The notes beneath the pieces were generated by a model. That model saw nothing but the letters and a program-made list of their open reading frames with translations, did no database searches and was not told the DNA's origin. A stretch of 32,042 nt of DNA, from assembly GCA_015233465.1 (NCBI GenBank), contig JADFXP010000031.1, positions 1-32,042 of the forward strand. Reading direction: 5' to 3'. The position numbers and the translations under genes are program-made. How positions within the stretch are numbered: the stretch's first letter is position 1; every line of letters begins with the position of its first letter. Shown here one piece after another: positions 6,812-14,862 of the stretch. Origin of the DNA: Candidatus Magnetominusculus dajiuhuensis (lineage in GTDB: Bacteria; Nitrospirota; Thermodesulfovibrionia; Thermodesulfovibrionales; Magnetobacteriaceae).

Positions 6812-8575
6812 ATGATGGATAAGAACGATTTAAAACAATACTTTGATATACTTGAGATAGAGCCTACCGAATCTTTGGATAAAATCAAGCAAACATATGA
6901 CGATTTGATTAAAATTTGGAATACTGACCGTTTTTATTCTGACCCTATACTAATACAAAAAGCTATTGAGAAAACAAAATTAATAAATAATGCTTATGAT
7001 TATCTTAGTAATTATTATATTAATAATGATGACTTAAAGCAATATTTTACAATTCTTGAAATCGCTCCAACTAACTCTTTAAACAAAATATATCAAGCAT
7101 TTAAAGAATTATCAAAGATTTGGCATCCATCTAATTTTTCTAATGATATTATTTTGCAGAAAAAAGCCGAAGAAAAAATGAAATCAATAAAACAATCTTA
7201 TGATTTTCTTTATGAGTATTTTTCAGATAAAGAAAAAGATAAGTTAAAAAACCAAGATAAAAAACATCACGCATTGAATATTGATAAAAAATATATTCTG
7301 ATAATTTTATTATTTTTTTTGATATGTATTATTGCATTTCATGAACCTTTAAAAGAATTTTATACTGATATGAGATTAGCATACAACTCTGATCAGAGAA
7401 AAAAAGATATTATTAAAGAACAGGAAATGGTTAATAGGATTAACCAAGAAACTAATAATTTTGGACAAAAAATGGTTAATCAGATTAATCAACATTATAA
7501 CAAAGAACAGGCAATCATTGATGAAAAAACAAATAAAGTCAAAACGCTTTCTACAGAAGAGATTGTTCAGAGATCCCAAAAAGCAGTTGTCGTTATTATA
7601 AATGAAGCATCAAATTGTGCTGGCTCTGGTTTTGTATATTCACAAAATGGTTATATTTTAACAAACGCACATGTAATAAAAGAAAGTAATGAGGTTAAAG
7701 TAAAATTTTATAATGGGAAAATTATGACAGCAGCAGTTATTAAAGTTGAAACTCCTCCACTTGATGTTGCAATTCTTAAAATTGAAGGAAACGGTTATGA
7801 TGTCATTCCAATAGGCGACTCTGATAAATGTAACTCAGGAGAAGATGTTATAGCTATTGGCTCACCGTTAGTTTTAGAGCAAACCGTTACTAAAGGTATT
7901 ATAAGTAATTGTAATCGTCAATTATCTGGAATTAAATATATACAAATAGATGTACCAACAACACATGGAAATAGTGGTTGTCCTTTAATAAATAATAAAG
8001 GGGAAGCAATCGGTATAGTAACATTAGGAGCTAAAACACAAGGATTTAATTTTGCACTAGCAATAAACGAGGCAAGGACAATAATTGAGTTTAATTATAA
8101 TACTTCTGATTGGTATGAAAAAGGCATAAATGCTGGTAACGCAGGACGGTGGATAGAAGCATTAAATGCTTTTAATAAGGTGATAGAGAAAGACTCTCAA
8201 AATGTCTTGGCTTATAATTATCGAGGGATTTCTCAAGTCAAATTACAGGACTATGTGCAAGCTATTAATAATTTTGATAAAGCGGTAGAACTCAATCCAC
8301 AATTTGCAGAGGCTTATAACAATCGGGGATTTTCTTATATAGAATTAGGCGAATATAATAAGGCTATTGGAGATTTTAACAAGGCGATAGAAATCAATCC
8401 ACAATTTGCAAGGGCTTATTTTAATCGTGGAAAAACTATTGCTCAATTAATGGGTTATGAGAAGGCTATTCCAGATTATAAGATAGCAGCAAAAATGGGG
8501 GATAAAGACGCACAAAATATTTTAAGAGTTCAATGTGCACCCAAACCGAAAGGTTTTGATATATTAGGTAGGTGA
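6812..8575 (+). CDS. Membrane-anchored J-like / trypsin-like serine protease / TPR fusion protein
   Basis: This 587-residue multidomain protein is the main cargo of the element. Two tandem J-domain-like repeats (about 6-68 and 74-136) share YF.ILEI.PT.SL.KI, but the HPD loop is lost (NTD in the first, HPS in the second), so Hsp70 stimulation is unlikely. A single membrane span follows (about 160-176, YILIILLFFLICIIAF), then a charged coiled-coil-like linker. The protease domain (about 246-425) is of trypsin/HtrA type with H287 (NAHV), D318 (PLDVA) and S388 (GNSG), so it appears active. Three or so TPRs fill about 435-560. No PDZ domain is seen. The J repeats and the protease/TPR half would lie on opposite sides of the membrane. 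It is the only plus-strand gene of the element, with its own promoter and an excellent ribosome site. A sensing or defence role is inferred. Confidence 0.88.
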   Translation: MMDKNDLKQYFDILEIEPTESLDKIKQTYDDLIKIWNTDRFYSDPILIQKAIEKTKLINNAYDYLSNYYINNDDLKQYFTILEIAPTNSLNKIYQAFKELSKIWHPSNFSNDIILQKKAEEKMKSIKQSYDFLYEYFSDKEKDKLKNQDKKHHALNIDKKYILIILLFFLICIIAFHEPLKEFYTDMRLAYNSDQRKKDIIKEQEMVNRINQETNNFGQKMVNQINQHYNKEQAIIDEKTNKVKTLSTEEIVQRSQKAVVVIINEASNCAGSGFVYSQNGYILTNAHVIKESNEVKVKFYNGKIMTAAVIKVETPPLDVAILKIEGNGYDVIPIGDSDKCNSGEDVIAIGSPLVLEQTVTKGIISNCNRQLSGIKYIQIDVPTTHGNSGCPLINNKGEAIGIVTLGAKTQGFNFALAINEARTIIEFNYNTSDWYEKGINAGNAGRWIEALNAFNKVIEKDSQNVLAYNYRGISQVKLQDYVQAINNFDKAVELNPQFAEAYNNRGFSYIELGEYNKAIGDFNKAIEINPQFARAYFNRGKTIAQLMGYEKAIPDYKIAAKMGDKDAQNILRVQCAPKPKGFDILGR

Positions 8576-8583
8576 TTTTTTGT

Positions 8584-8639
8584 CCCTAATATTTTTTGAG
8601 GTTATATAGATAAATCTTGTTATTACTCTGGGTGTGTAT
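8584..8639 (+). repeat. Imperfect 56-bp repeat, copy 1, in the 8576-8877 gap
   Basis: This copy aligns without gaps to 10069-10124 at about 44 of 56 positions, including GTTATATAGATA and ACTCTGGGTG. It follows directly after the protease-TPR gene. The remaining gap has an 11-bp direct repeat TAGTATGCAAT (8663-8673, 8815-8825) and 9-bp inverted arms TTGTGATTT/AAATCACAA (8779-8787, 8842-8850), but no gene that I can support. Confidence 0.5.
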
Positions 8640-8877
8640 GAGAGGGTTATATCTGCCTGAATAGTATGCAATCTATATAACTTTAATCATAGTATTGGAT
8701 ACATGGCAGTTGTAGAAGGGTTATTGACAAAGTTAAGAAGTTTTAAATAAATACATTAACCTAACCGCCTACAATGCGTTGTGATTTTATTTAATCTTGC
8801 CTATGGATTAAGGTTAGTATGCAATAGTAATAAGGTATTATAAATCACAATGAATGTATAATCTCAAGTAGTAGTAA

Positions 8878-9177
8878 TTAATACGGATTATATACCCCGT
8901 TAGGTTTTGAACTTCTACCCCCATTAATTGATGGGTTATATACTCCGCTTGGATAATTCTTATCGTTATTGGGATTAACAGTGCCTTGCTTCTCAGTATA
9001 AGGATTTATATTACCTTGTGTTGAATAATTATTTCTAATGGTGTTATCTGGAGATGTCCGAGAATATCCTTGCACATAAGTACCATCACTCCGTATATAG
9101 CCATTGACATATTCATCTGCAAATGCAACAAGCACTAATAGCATTAATAAAATGATACTTAATAGTATTGTTCGCAT
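8878..9177 (-). CDS. Small secreted protein with glycine/asparagine/proline-rich repeats
   Basis: This 99-residue protein has a clear signal peptide (MRTILLSIILLMLLVLVAFA, cleavage about residue 20). The mature part has YVNGYIRSDGTYVQGYSRTSPD, then NYSTQGNINPYTEKQGTVNP, and a twofold SGVYNP/NGVYNP ending. The 'GYxRxDGTYVxxYxRSxPDxTxxxNYSxxGNxNPYTxKxG' pattern recurs in small exported proteins of many Gram-negative bacteria and their mobile elements; I know no function for it. A good ribosome site (GGAGGTG) precedes the ATG. The N-terminus is typical for export to the periplasm or outside. Confidence 0.75.
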   Translation of the reverse strand: MRTILLSIILLMLLVLVAFADEYVNGYIRSDGTYVQGYSRTSPDNTIRNNYSTQGNINPYTEKQGTVNPNNDKNYPSGVYNPSINGGRSSKPNGVYNPY

Positions 9178-9528
9178 AAGACACCTCCGATTAATTTCTA
9201 TTGTTTCTATTATTAATTATCTTAACATTTTATATAAGAAATATATTTGGTTCAGCACAAAATTAATAAAATATTAGCTATATAAATATACCTTTGCGTA
9301 TAGCTGCAATAGGATTGCTTGACCCTTGAGGTCACGGCTGGTCTTTCTCAACATATAGTTTTTAAATAGCATACATATACAAACACACTACACTTTCAGC
9401 CCCATTTTTAACATTCAAATTAAGCTCTAAATTACTTAAACTCCTTTATCCATGCTGGTTTTGATTATGTTATCAAAGTATTTAATGTTGCGAAATTTTT
9501 TCTTTTAGCGTTACCAAAATGCAACCAG
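9178..9528. other. Gene-free stretch between the secreted protein and TerS-like genes
   Basis: The 351-bp stretch holds the ribosome site of the secreted-protein gene at its left end and one small inverted repeat TGACC-CTTGA-GGTCA (9320-9334). No other gene, RNA or repeat could be supported. Confidence 0.4.
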
Positions 9529-9990
9529 TTAATCAATAGTCATGCAAGCATTATATTTAAGGGCTTTCATAGTCCTATTTTGATTTTTGTTTGAAGTTAC
9601 TGAACGTGTAATATCTCTAAATGGGTTAGCAAGACTGAATTTTGATACTGGAGTTTTCTTAACATCTTTATGGATATTTGAAAGCATTTTAATAGCTTTT
9701 ATACAATCAGCAGGTTTTGTATTGGGATCATCACGAATAGCAATTAATATTTGGTAGTTTTTATATTTTTCAATATCAATATTGGTAGGGCTAAAAAGCA
9801 TAAGCTGCTTGATATATTGAGAGATATAAGATTTCTTACAGATTTTATAAGATAATATATCGGCGTTTTTTGTTTTATTGAAGGCAGTTATATAGGCTTG
9901 CCTTCTATTCCCTGTTTTAACAAATTCATTGCAAAAGGTTATTTCTTCAATGCTTAATTTTAATAATGAATAACTTTTATTATTTGTCAT
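9529..9990 (-). CDS. Terminase small subunit-like protein
   Basis: This is a 153-residue protein. The N-terminal part (LSIEEITFCNEFVKTGNRRQAYITAFN ... LSYKICKKSYISQYIKQL, about 12-63) follows the Terminase_2 pattern 'L-T/S-x-x-E-x-x-F-C-x-E-Y-x-x-T-G-N-x-x-x-A-Y', the DNA-binding HTH of phage small terminases that recognise packaging sites. The middle (DPNTKPADCIKAIKMLSNIHKDV) also fits that family. No large terminase or portal gene is nearby. A lone TerS is a hallmark of packaging-hijacking satellites such as SaPIs and other PICIs. The match was made by eye and the C-terminal 40 residues are basic and unplaced. It lies at the att end opposite the integrase. Confidence 0.6.
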   Translation of the reverse strand: MTNNKSYSLLKLSIEEITFCNEFVKTGNRRQAYITAFNKTKNADILSYKICKKSYISQYIKQLMLFSPTNIDIEKYKNYQILIAIRDDPNTKPADCIKAIKMLSNIHKDVKKTPVSKFSLANPFRDITRSVTSNKNQNRTMKALKYNACMTID

Positions 9991-10068
9991 ATTAAATTAT
10001 AGCATATAATAAAAGATTTTATAAACGATATTGATAATTTGATTTTGGTAGGGGACGTAATTTTATAG

Positions 10069-10124
10069 CCCGCATATTTTTTACTGTTATATAGATATAT
10101 TTGAATATGACTCTGGGTGGGTAT
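10069..10124 (+). repeat. Imperfect 56-bp repeat, copy 2, near the right end of the element
   Basis: This copy matches 8584-8639 at about 44 of 56 positions. It overlaps a perfect palindrome GGGTATACCC (10119-10128) and lies 14 bp before the TGTATAGT pair. It may be part of the integrase/excisionase binding region or an origin-like site. The rest of 9991-10270 contains no supportable gene. Confidence 0.45.
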
Positions 10125-10137
10125 ACCCCTCTTTGAC

Positions 10138-10158
10138 TGTATAGTAATTGTATAGTAA
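10138..10158 (+). repeat. Paired TGTATAGTAA repeats, candidate integrase arm-type sites (right)
   Basis: TGTATAGTAA occurs at 10138-10147 and 10149-10158, two identical direct copies with an 11-bp period, 112 bp inside the right att repeat. They match the pair at 2521-2541 in octamer, spacing and orientation. Confidence 0.5.
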
Positions 10159-10270
10159 GCAGACAGAAATATAGGGAAAAGGGGAGTAATCCCCTAATCC
10201 CTGAATAGACAAAAACTAAGGACTGGCAAGGAAAAGGAAAAATATGGTAAAGCCCAAACTTCTAAAGGAT

Positions 10271-10329
10271 TACCTTGACACGGTAGAGGTCGGCGGTTCG
10301 AGACCGCCCGTGCCTACCATTAATAATCC
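10271..10329 (+). repeat. Distal attachment site (attR by convention), tRNA-Val 3' fragment
   Basis: This is a perfect 59-bp copy of 2401-2459 that contains the anticodon arm, T arm and CCA end of tRNA-Val without the 5' part. It marks the old chromosome junction. The stop codon of the REC-PAS kinase lies 8 bp further on, so before integration tRNA-Val ended beside that gene. Confidence 0.93.
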
Positions 10330-10337
10330 ATAGTTTT

Positions 10338-12284
10338 TCATTTTTCACTTTTGATCGGTAATTCAAATATAAATGTTGTTCCATGCCCAATCTTGCTTTC
10401 ACATTTTACACTGCCTTTTAAGGTTTGAGTTACTATATTATATACAATATTTAATCCAAGCCCTGTCCCTCCAGTGCCTCGTTTTGTTGTGAAAAATGGA
10501 TCAAATATCTTCTTTAAATGTTCCTCTGGTATGCCGTTTCCATTGTCAGAGTATTGCAGAATTATATAATCTCCTCTTTTTTTGCATGAGAGATTAATCT
10601 TTCCCCTTACGCCTTCATTAAAGGCATGAAGCAAGGAATTCATTATTAGATTGGTTATTATCTGCGCAATTGCCCCTGGATTAGAGTCTAATTCAAGGGT
10701 TTCAGGACATTCTATCTCTATTTCATGTGTCGTTTGTTTGAGCTTTGGTTTTAAACTCATTACTATATCTGCTAAATAGGCTTTAATATTAAATTTTCTA
10801 ATCTCTTGACTTGTTTGGTCTGCTGAGACCATTTTAAAGCTCTTTATCAGGTCAGCTGTGCGTTTTAGATTACGAATGATTAGATCATTGCCGATCTCTG
10901 TATCAGCTAAATATTTTTCAAATTCTGATTTCTTCATTGTTTTATTAACAATTGCTGCCTTGATGTTTTGTGTAATCGTTACCATGCGCGAGGCAGATGT
11001 TAATGCCACCCCTATCGGAGTATTTATCTCGTGCGCCACTCCTGCCACTAATTGTCCAAGTGATGCCATCTTTTCTGATTGAACCAACTGCTCTTGACTT
11101 TTTTGTAATTCATCATTGGCCTCTCTTAATTCATTAATCAGCACTACTTGTCTTTGTTCAAGCATCTTTTGTTCAGTAATGTCTCTTATTACCCCTACTA
11201 ATCCTGAAATTTCCCCTTCACTATCCACCAGAATAGAAAATGAAAGCGCTGATTTAAATTCCGTTCCATCCTTACACAAATTTACAGATTGAGCAGAATA
11301 ACTGCTCCTTTTAATTGACTCATTAAATATATCTATAGAGCCTTCTATCGGTAAAAATAGATTTGATATACTCTTACCAATAATCTCTTCCATATGATAT
11401 TGAAATTTCAACTGGGCTGCTGTATTAAATTCAGTGATATTTCCATCTTTATCTGTTGCAACTATCATATCTATTGAACTATTTATCAGGGATTGGGCGT
11501 ATTTTTGTGAGCGGATTAATTGATCTTCATAAAGCTTGCGGTCTGTTATATCCTGAGCTACGCATATTATATGCTTAGGTGAACCGTCTTCATTTTTTAC
11601 TATGCTGCTTGAAAATAATACAGGTATTCTATAACCATCGTTTTTTATGTATATTCGCTCTACATTTCTTATTACTTCTTTTTTTAGCAGGTATCTGATC
11701 CACGAATTTACAGAAGGCATGTCTTTTAATTCAATGATTTTTTCAATAGATTCTAACTCAAGATCATATCTGTCGTAACCAAGCATTTGGGATGTCATTG
11801 GATTACAAATTTGAATCTTTCCGTCAGGCGTTATTATCAGGATGCTTGCAGACATTGAATTTAAAATTGTCTGCAGCATCTTTTCATTATCTTTTATCTT
11901 CTTTTCAGTGTAATGACGGTAGAGTATCATTTCAATAGTAATATGAAATTCTCTTTCTCTGATAGGTTTTAGGAGATAACTAAATGTCCCTCCAGCATGT
12001 TTAACCGCTTCTACTGTTTTCTGGTCTGAGTATGAAGTAAGAAATATTATTGGAATATTTAAGTGTTTATTTATCTGCTCTGCTGCCTCAATACCATTTA
12101 ACTCTCCCTTTAAATTTATATCCATCATTATAAGATCAGGCTGGTCTTCTAAAGCCTTTTGTACTGCCTTTTCACCGCTTGACTCTATACCTATAACTGA
12201 ATAGCCGAAATTTATCAATTTATATTCAATATCATTTGCTATTATTATCTCATCTTCAACGATAAGTATACGCGCCTGTGTCAT
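10338..12284 (-). CDS. REC-PAS-PAS-histidine kinase
   Basis: This is a 648-residue soluble kinase with an N-terminal receiver domain. The receiver (1-120) has D11, phosphoacceptor D55, T83 and K106. Two PAS domains follow (about 135-250 and 260-375), then a coiled coil, HisKA with H418 in VAGVAHEINTP, and an HATPase with N box NLIMNSLLHAF and G boxes (DNGNGIPEEH, GTGGTGLGL). It has no membrane span, so it senses cytoplasmic cues or receives phosphate through its receiver. It starts 10 bp after the preceding kinase gene, whose PAS pair is closely similar, suggesting a phosphorelay. No output domain is present, so the final target is elsewhere. Confidence 0.93.
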   Translation of the reverse strand: MTQARILIVEDEIIIANDIEYKLINFGYSVIGIESSGEKAVQKALEDQPDLIMMDINLKGELNGIEAAEQINKHLNIPIIFLTSYSDQKTVEAVKHAGGTFSYLLKPIREREFHITIEMILYRHYTEKKIKDNEKMLQTILNSMSASILIITPDGKIQICNPMTSQMLGYDRYDLELESIEKIIELKDMPSVNSWIRYLLKKEVIRNVERIYIKNDGYRIPVLFSSSIVKNEDGSPKHIICVAQDITDRKLYEDQLIRSQKYAQSLINSSIDMIVATDKDGNITEFNTAAQLKFQYHMEEIIGKSISNLFLPIEGSIDIFNESIKRSSYSAQSVNLCKDGTEFKSALSFSILVDSEGEISGLVGVIRDITEQKMLEQRQVVLINELREANDELQKSQEQLVQSEKMASLGQLVAGVAHEINTPIGVALTSASRMVTITQNIKAAIVNKTMKKSEFEKYLADTEIGNDLIIRNLKRTADLIKSFKMVSADQTSQEIRKFNIKAYLADIVMSLKPKLKQTTHEIEIECPETLELDSNPGAIAQIITNLIMNSLLHAFNEGVRGKINLSCKKRGDYIILQYSDNGNGIPEEHLKKIFDPFFTTKRGTGGTGLGLNIVYNIVTQTLKGSVKCESKIGHGTTFIFELPIKSEK

Positions 12285-12294
12285 TTTTGATTCC

Positions 12295-13797
12295 TCAAAA
12301 TGTTATCTTAAACATTGTCCCGTTAGTTCTCTCAATCTCTATTTGTCCGTCTAATTGTTTTGTTGAAAGAATATTTATAAGATGAAGTCCAAGTGATTTT
12401 GTCTTTGAAAAATCTATATCCTTCGGAAGTCCTATTCCGTTATCCCCAATATATAGGATATATCCCTTAGGGGTTTTATTGAAATCTACGCTTATAATAC
12501 CCTTTCTGTTATCAGGAAAGGCATATTTAATGGAATTTGATATTATCTCATTTATTATCAGACCGCAGGGAATTGCCTCATTAATATCCAAAAATACATC
12601 CTTTATATTTATCTTCATTTTAATATCTGAGGAATCCATATTATATGAAAATAAGAGATTATCAGCTATTTCACTCACATAAGCAGAGAAATCTATGTTT
12701 GACAGCGTTTCTGATGAATATAATTTTTCATGTATCAATGCCATAGAACTTATCCTGTGTTGACTGTCCTTAAACATATTAAGGACATCTTTGTCTTTAA
12801 CAAATCTGGATTGAGAATTAAGCAGGCTTGATACAATTTGCAGATTATTCTTGACCCTATGATGGATTTCCTTAAGTAACACCTCTTTTTCCCTTAGTGA
12901 GACATTAACCTTTTCTTCGGCAAGTTTGCGGTCATTAATCTCTGAACGCAGCATCTCATTTACAGCAGCAAGTTCAGCCGTGCGTTTTTCAACAAGTGTT
13001 TCAAGGTGAAGATGGTGTTGTTTTAATTGATCTTCAAGCTGCTTTCGCTCAGAGATATCACGCAGTACACCAACAAACCCGCTAATGCTGCCCGTTATAT
13101 CTCGAAGCACTGAAAGCGACAGAGATGCAGGAAATATAGATTTGTCAGAACATCTGCATATGCACTCCTTAGAGATCTCGCCTTTAATCTTCACCTCTTC
13201 ATATATTTCAACTCCAACAGTGGTATCGTCAAATAAAATAATGAAATTTTGAAACATTACATGCTCAAGTTCATATCCAAAACGTCCTTGTGCTGCCCTG
13301 TTAAATTCCGTAATCATGCCGTTTTTATCAGCAGCTAAGATCATATCCATAGAGCTGTCAATCAAACTTTGAGCGTATTTTTGAGCCTTACTTAACTGTT
13401 CTTCATAATACTTACGCTCTGAAATGTCTTGGACTGCGCATAAGAGACTTGGTTCAACGGAAATATTGCCTGAAATAATAGTACTGGAAAATAACACAGG
13501 TATCCTTTTATTAGTTTTAGAGATACAGTAACGTTCAATATTTTTAACCATGCCTTTTTTTGTTAGATATTTAATCCATGCCTTTTGAGAAAACATGTCT
13601 TTAATGGCTATAATATTTTCAAGGGAGGTTGCATATAGTTCCCCTTCTTCATAGCCAAGCATATTAAAGGTAAAAACATTCGCATAGGTAATATTACCTT
13701 CAGGAGATACTATAAAGATGGCAATATTTAAACTTTCAAATATCTTTCCAAGTGTTTGAGGGTCATCGGCTGGAATAATTATTGAGTTTTGTTTCAT
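12295..13797 (-). CDS. PAS-PAS-HisKA_2 sensor histidine kinase
   Basis: This is a 500-residue soluble kinase with two PAS domains (about 12-130 and 140-255), a coiled coil (about 255-305), a HisKA_2 phosphoacceptor segment LLKEIHHRVKNNLQ (H312/H313) and an HATPase (NEIISNSIKYAF, GDNGIGLP, SLGLHLI). The second PAS begins YAQSLIDSSMDMILAADKNG, almost the same as its neighbour (YAQSLINSSIDMIVATDKDG), so the two sensor halves are paralogues joined to different kinase cores. It sits between the HDOD gene and the REC kinase with gaps of 23 and 10 bp, indicating one operon. The likely acceptor is the neighbour's receiver; that is inference. Confidence 0.92.
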   Translation of the reverse strand: MKQNSIIIPADDPQTLGKIFESLNIAIFIVSPEGNITYANVFTFNMLGYEEGELYATSLENIIAIKDMFSQKAWIKYLTKKGMVKNIERYCISKTNKRIPVLFSSTIISGNISVEPSLLCAVQDISERKYYEEQLSKAQKYAQSLIDSSMDMILAADKNGMITEFNRAAQGRFGYELEHVMFQNFIILFDDTTVGVEIYEEVKIKGEISKECICRCSDKSIFPASLSLSVLRDITGSISGFVGVLRDISERKQLEDQLKQHHLHLETLVEKRTAELAAVNEMLRSEINDRKLAEEKVNVSLREKEVLLKEIHHRVKNNLQIVSSLLNSQSRFVKDKDVLNMFKDSQHRISSMALIHEKLYSSETLSNIDFSAYVSEIADNLLFSYNMDSSDIKMKINIKDVFLDINEAIPCGLIINEIISNSIKYAFPDNRKGIISVDFNKTPKGYILYIGDNGIGLPKDIDFSKTKSLGLHLINILSTKQLDGQIEIERTNGTMFKITF

Positions 13798-13820
13798 ATT
13801 GGATTATTTTATCTACGCCG

Positions 13821-14669
13821 CTAAGCCATAAAAGAGAGTTTAACTTCTATAAATCTTTCCTCAAACTCATCAAGCATTGATTCAATATCCTCAGTTTTTA
13901 GACCTAGCCTTTTGAGCTGTTTATCTCTATCTGTACATAAGTCTGGCATAGGTTCCATTAATCCTGCTCCAAGTATTTGACAAAGACAATCTGCAATATT
14001 TACTATTTCGCAAAGCCCTTCTTCAACGTCCTCTCCAGTATTAGGAGGCACACATAAATGGTGATTTTTTACTATATGAATCAATTCAGCAGAGAATTTC
14101 CATTCTTTAAATAATTCTGCCCCAACATCACAGTGATTAAAACCAAAAACTTCTGTTTCAAGACGCGTAGCTGGGACAGTACCTTCATAAAATTTTTTGT
14201 CTAATAATCTATATTTATCAGGAAAATTCATATTTAACACGACTTTTCCTATATCATGCAGTAATGCCCCAACCACTGCGCTTTCAATATTTATCCTGAA
14301 TTTATCTTGTTTTTTAGCTACTATACTTGCAGCCACTGATGCGGCTATAGCATGTTCCCAGAGTTTTTCAGCAATTGGATCATTGCCTTTGTATATCTCT
14401 TTTGTCGCTATAGCAATAGCAATATTTTTCACTGAATCTAACCCTAACATCATAATAGCGTCAGTAATTGTGGAGATTTCACGTCTGCCTTTAAAAAATA
14501 CAGAGCTGGACATCTTTAAAATCCTCGAAGTTAATGCCTGATCCGCAGATATTGCATCCTGTATATCTGACATCTTTGAATAAGGATTGCTAACAAGGGA
14601 CATAATCTTTGCAGCTACATGAGGCATTGCAGGCATCTTACAATTTTTGATCAGTTGATTAATGTCCAT
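13821..14669 (-). CDS. HDOD domain protein
   Basis: This 282-residue protein fits the HDOD family over most of its length (MPAMPHVAAKIMSLVSNP, ADQALTSRILKMSSSVFF, TDAIMMLGLDSVKNIAIA, GALLHDIGKVVL, NHCDVGAELFKEW). These proteins act in signalling and regulation beside two-component systems and usually lack phosphodiesterase activity, although an HD pair is kept here (LLHDIGK). The frame extends upstream to 14738, but the ATG at 14669 begins the conserved part and follows a GGAGG, although 15 nt away. It is the first gene of the operon with the two PAS kinases, so it may act in their pathway. Confidence 0.88.
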   Translation of the reverse strand: MDINQLIKNCKMPAMPHVAAKIMSLVSNPYSKMSDIQDAISADQALTSRILKMSSSVFFKGRREISTITDAIMMLGLDSVKNIAIAIATKEIYKGNDPIAEKLWEHAIAASVAASIVAKKQDKFRINIESAVVGALLHDIGKVVLNMNFPDKYRLLDKKFYEGTVPATRLETEVFGFNHCDVGAELFKEWKFSAELIHIVKNHHLCVPPNTGEDVEEGLCEIVNIADCLCQILGAGLMEPMPDLCTDRDKQLKRLGLKTEDIESMLDEFEERFIEVKLSFMA

Positions 14670-14862
14670 CTTTGAATAAATAAACCTCCAAATTATAAAG
14701 CGGATAATTCCAGAAATTAATATGATACAGTTTATCACATAATTAGTACATTTATCTACGTGAGAAAATATTTATAGATAATTTATGTTAAAAACAATTT
14801 ATTTTAATTAGAGAAATATTATATAATTAAATTTATTGAAATTAATATGGAGTGATATTTAT

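Larger units (their letters stand above)
2401..10329. mobile_element. tRNA-Val-integrated element, about 7.9 kb, phage-satellite-like
   Basis: The element is bounded by perfect 59-bp direct repeats derived from the 3' part of tRNA-Val. A tyrosine integrase gene lies immediately inside the tRNA-proximal end. Inside are an XRE regulator, an excisionase/AlpA-like HTH protein, a winged-helix protein of replication-initiator type, a Cys-rich phage-type protein, a TerS-like protein, small unknown genes and one large protease-TPR cargo gene. No capsid, portal, tail, relaxase or type IV secretion genes are visible, which argues against a complete prophage or conjugative element. The unit length (one repeat copy plus interior) is 7,870 bp. 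The mobile-element call is strong. The satellite interpretation is inference from gene content. Confidence 0.92.

Noticed and set aside
6812..7220. Functional DnaJ co-chaperone
   Set aside because: Both J-like repeats lack the HPD tripeptide needed to stimulate Hsp70, and no Gly/Phe or zinc domain follows.
10271..10329. A second tRNA-Val gene near 10.3 kb
   Set aside because: Only the 3' part from the anticodon stem on is present. The acceptor 5' strand and D arm are missing, so it is an att duplicate and not a functional tRNA.
2401..10329. Complete prophage or conjugative element
   Set aside because: No capsid, portal, large terminase, tail, lysis, relaxase or secretion genes were seen, and 7.9 kb is too short for either.
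10244..10333. Short reading frame (29 codons plus stop) that runs from the element through the right att repeat, with a purine-rich stretch before its ATG
   Set aside because: Most of its sequence is forced by the tRNA-derived repeat. No conserved features and very short, so chance is the simplest explanation.
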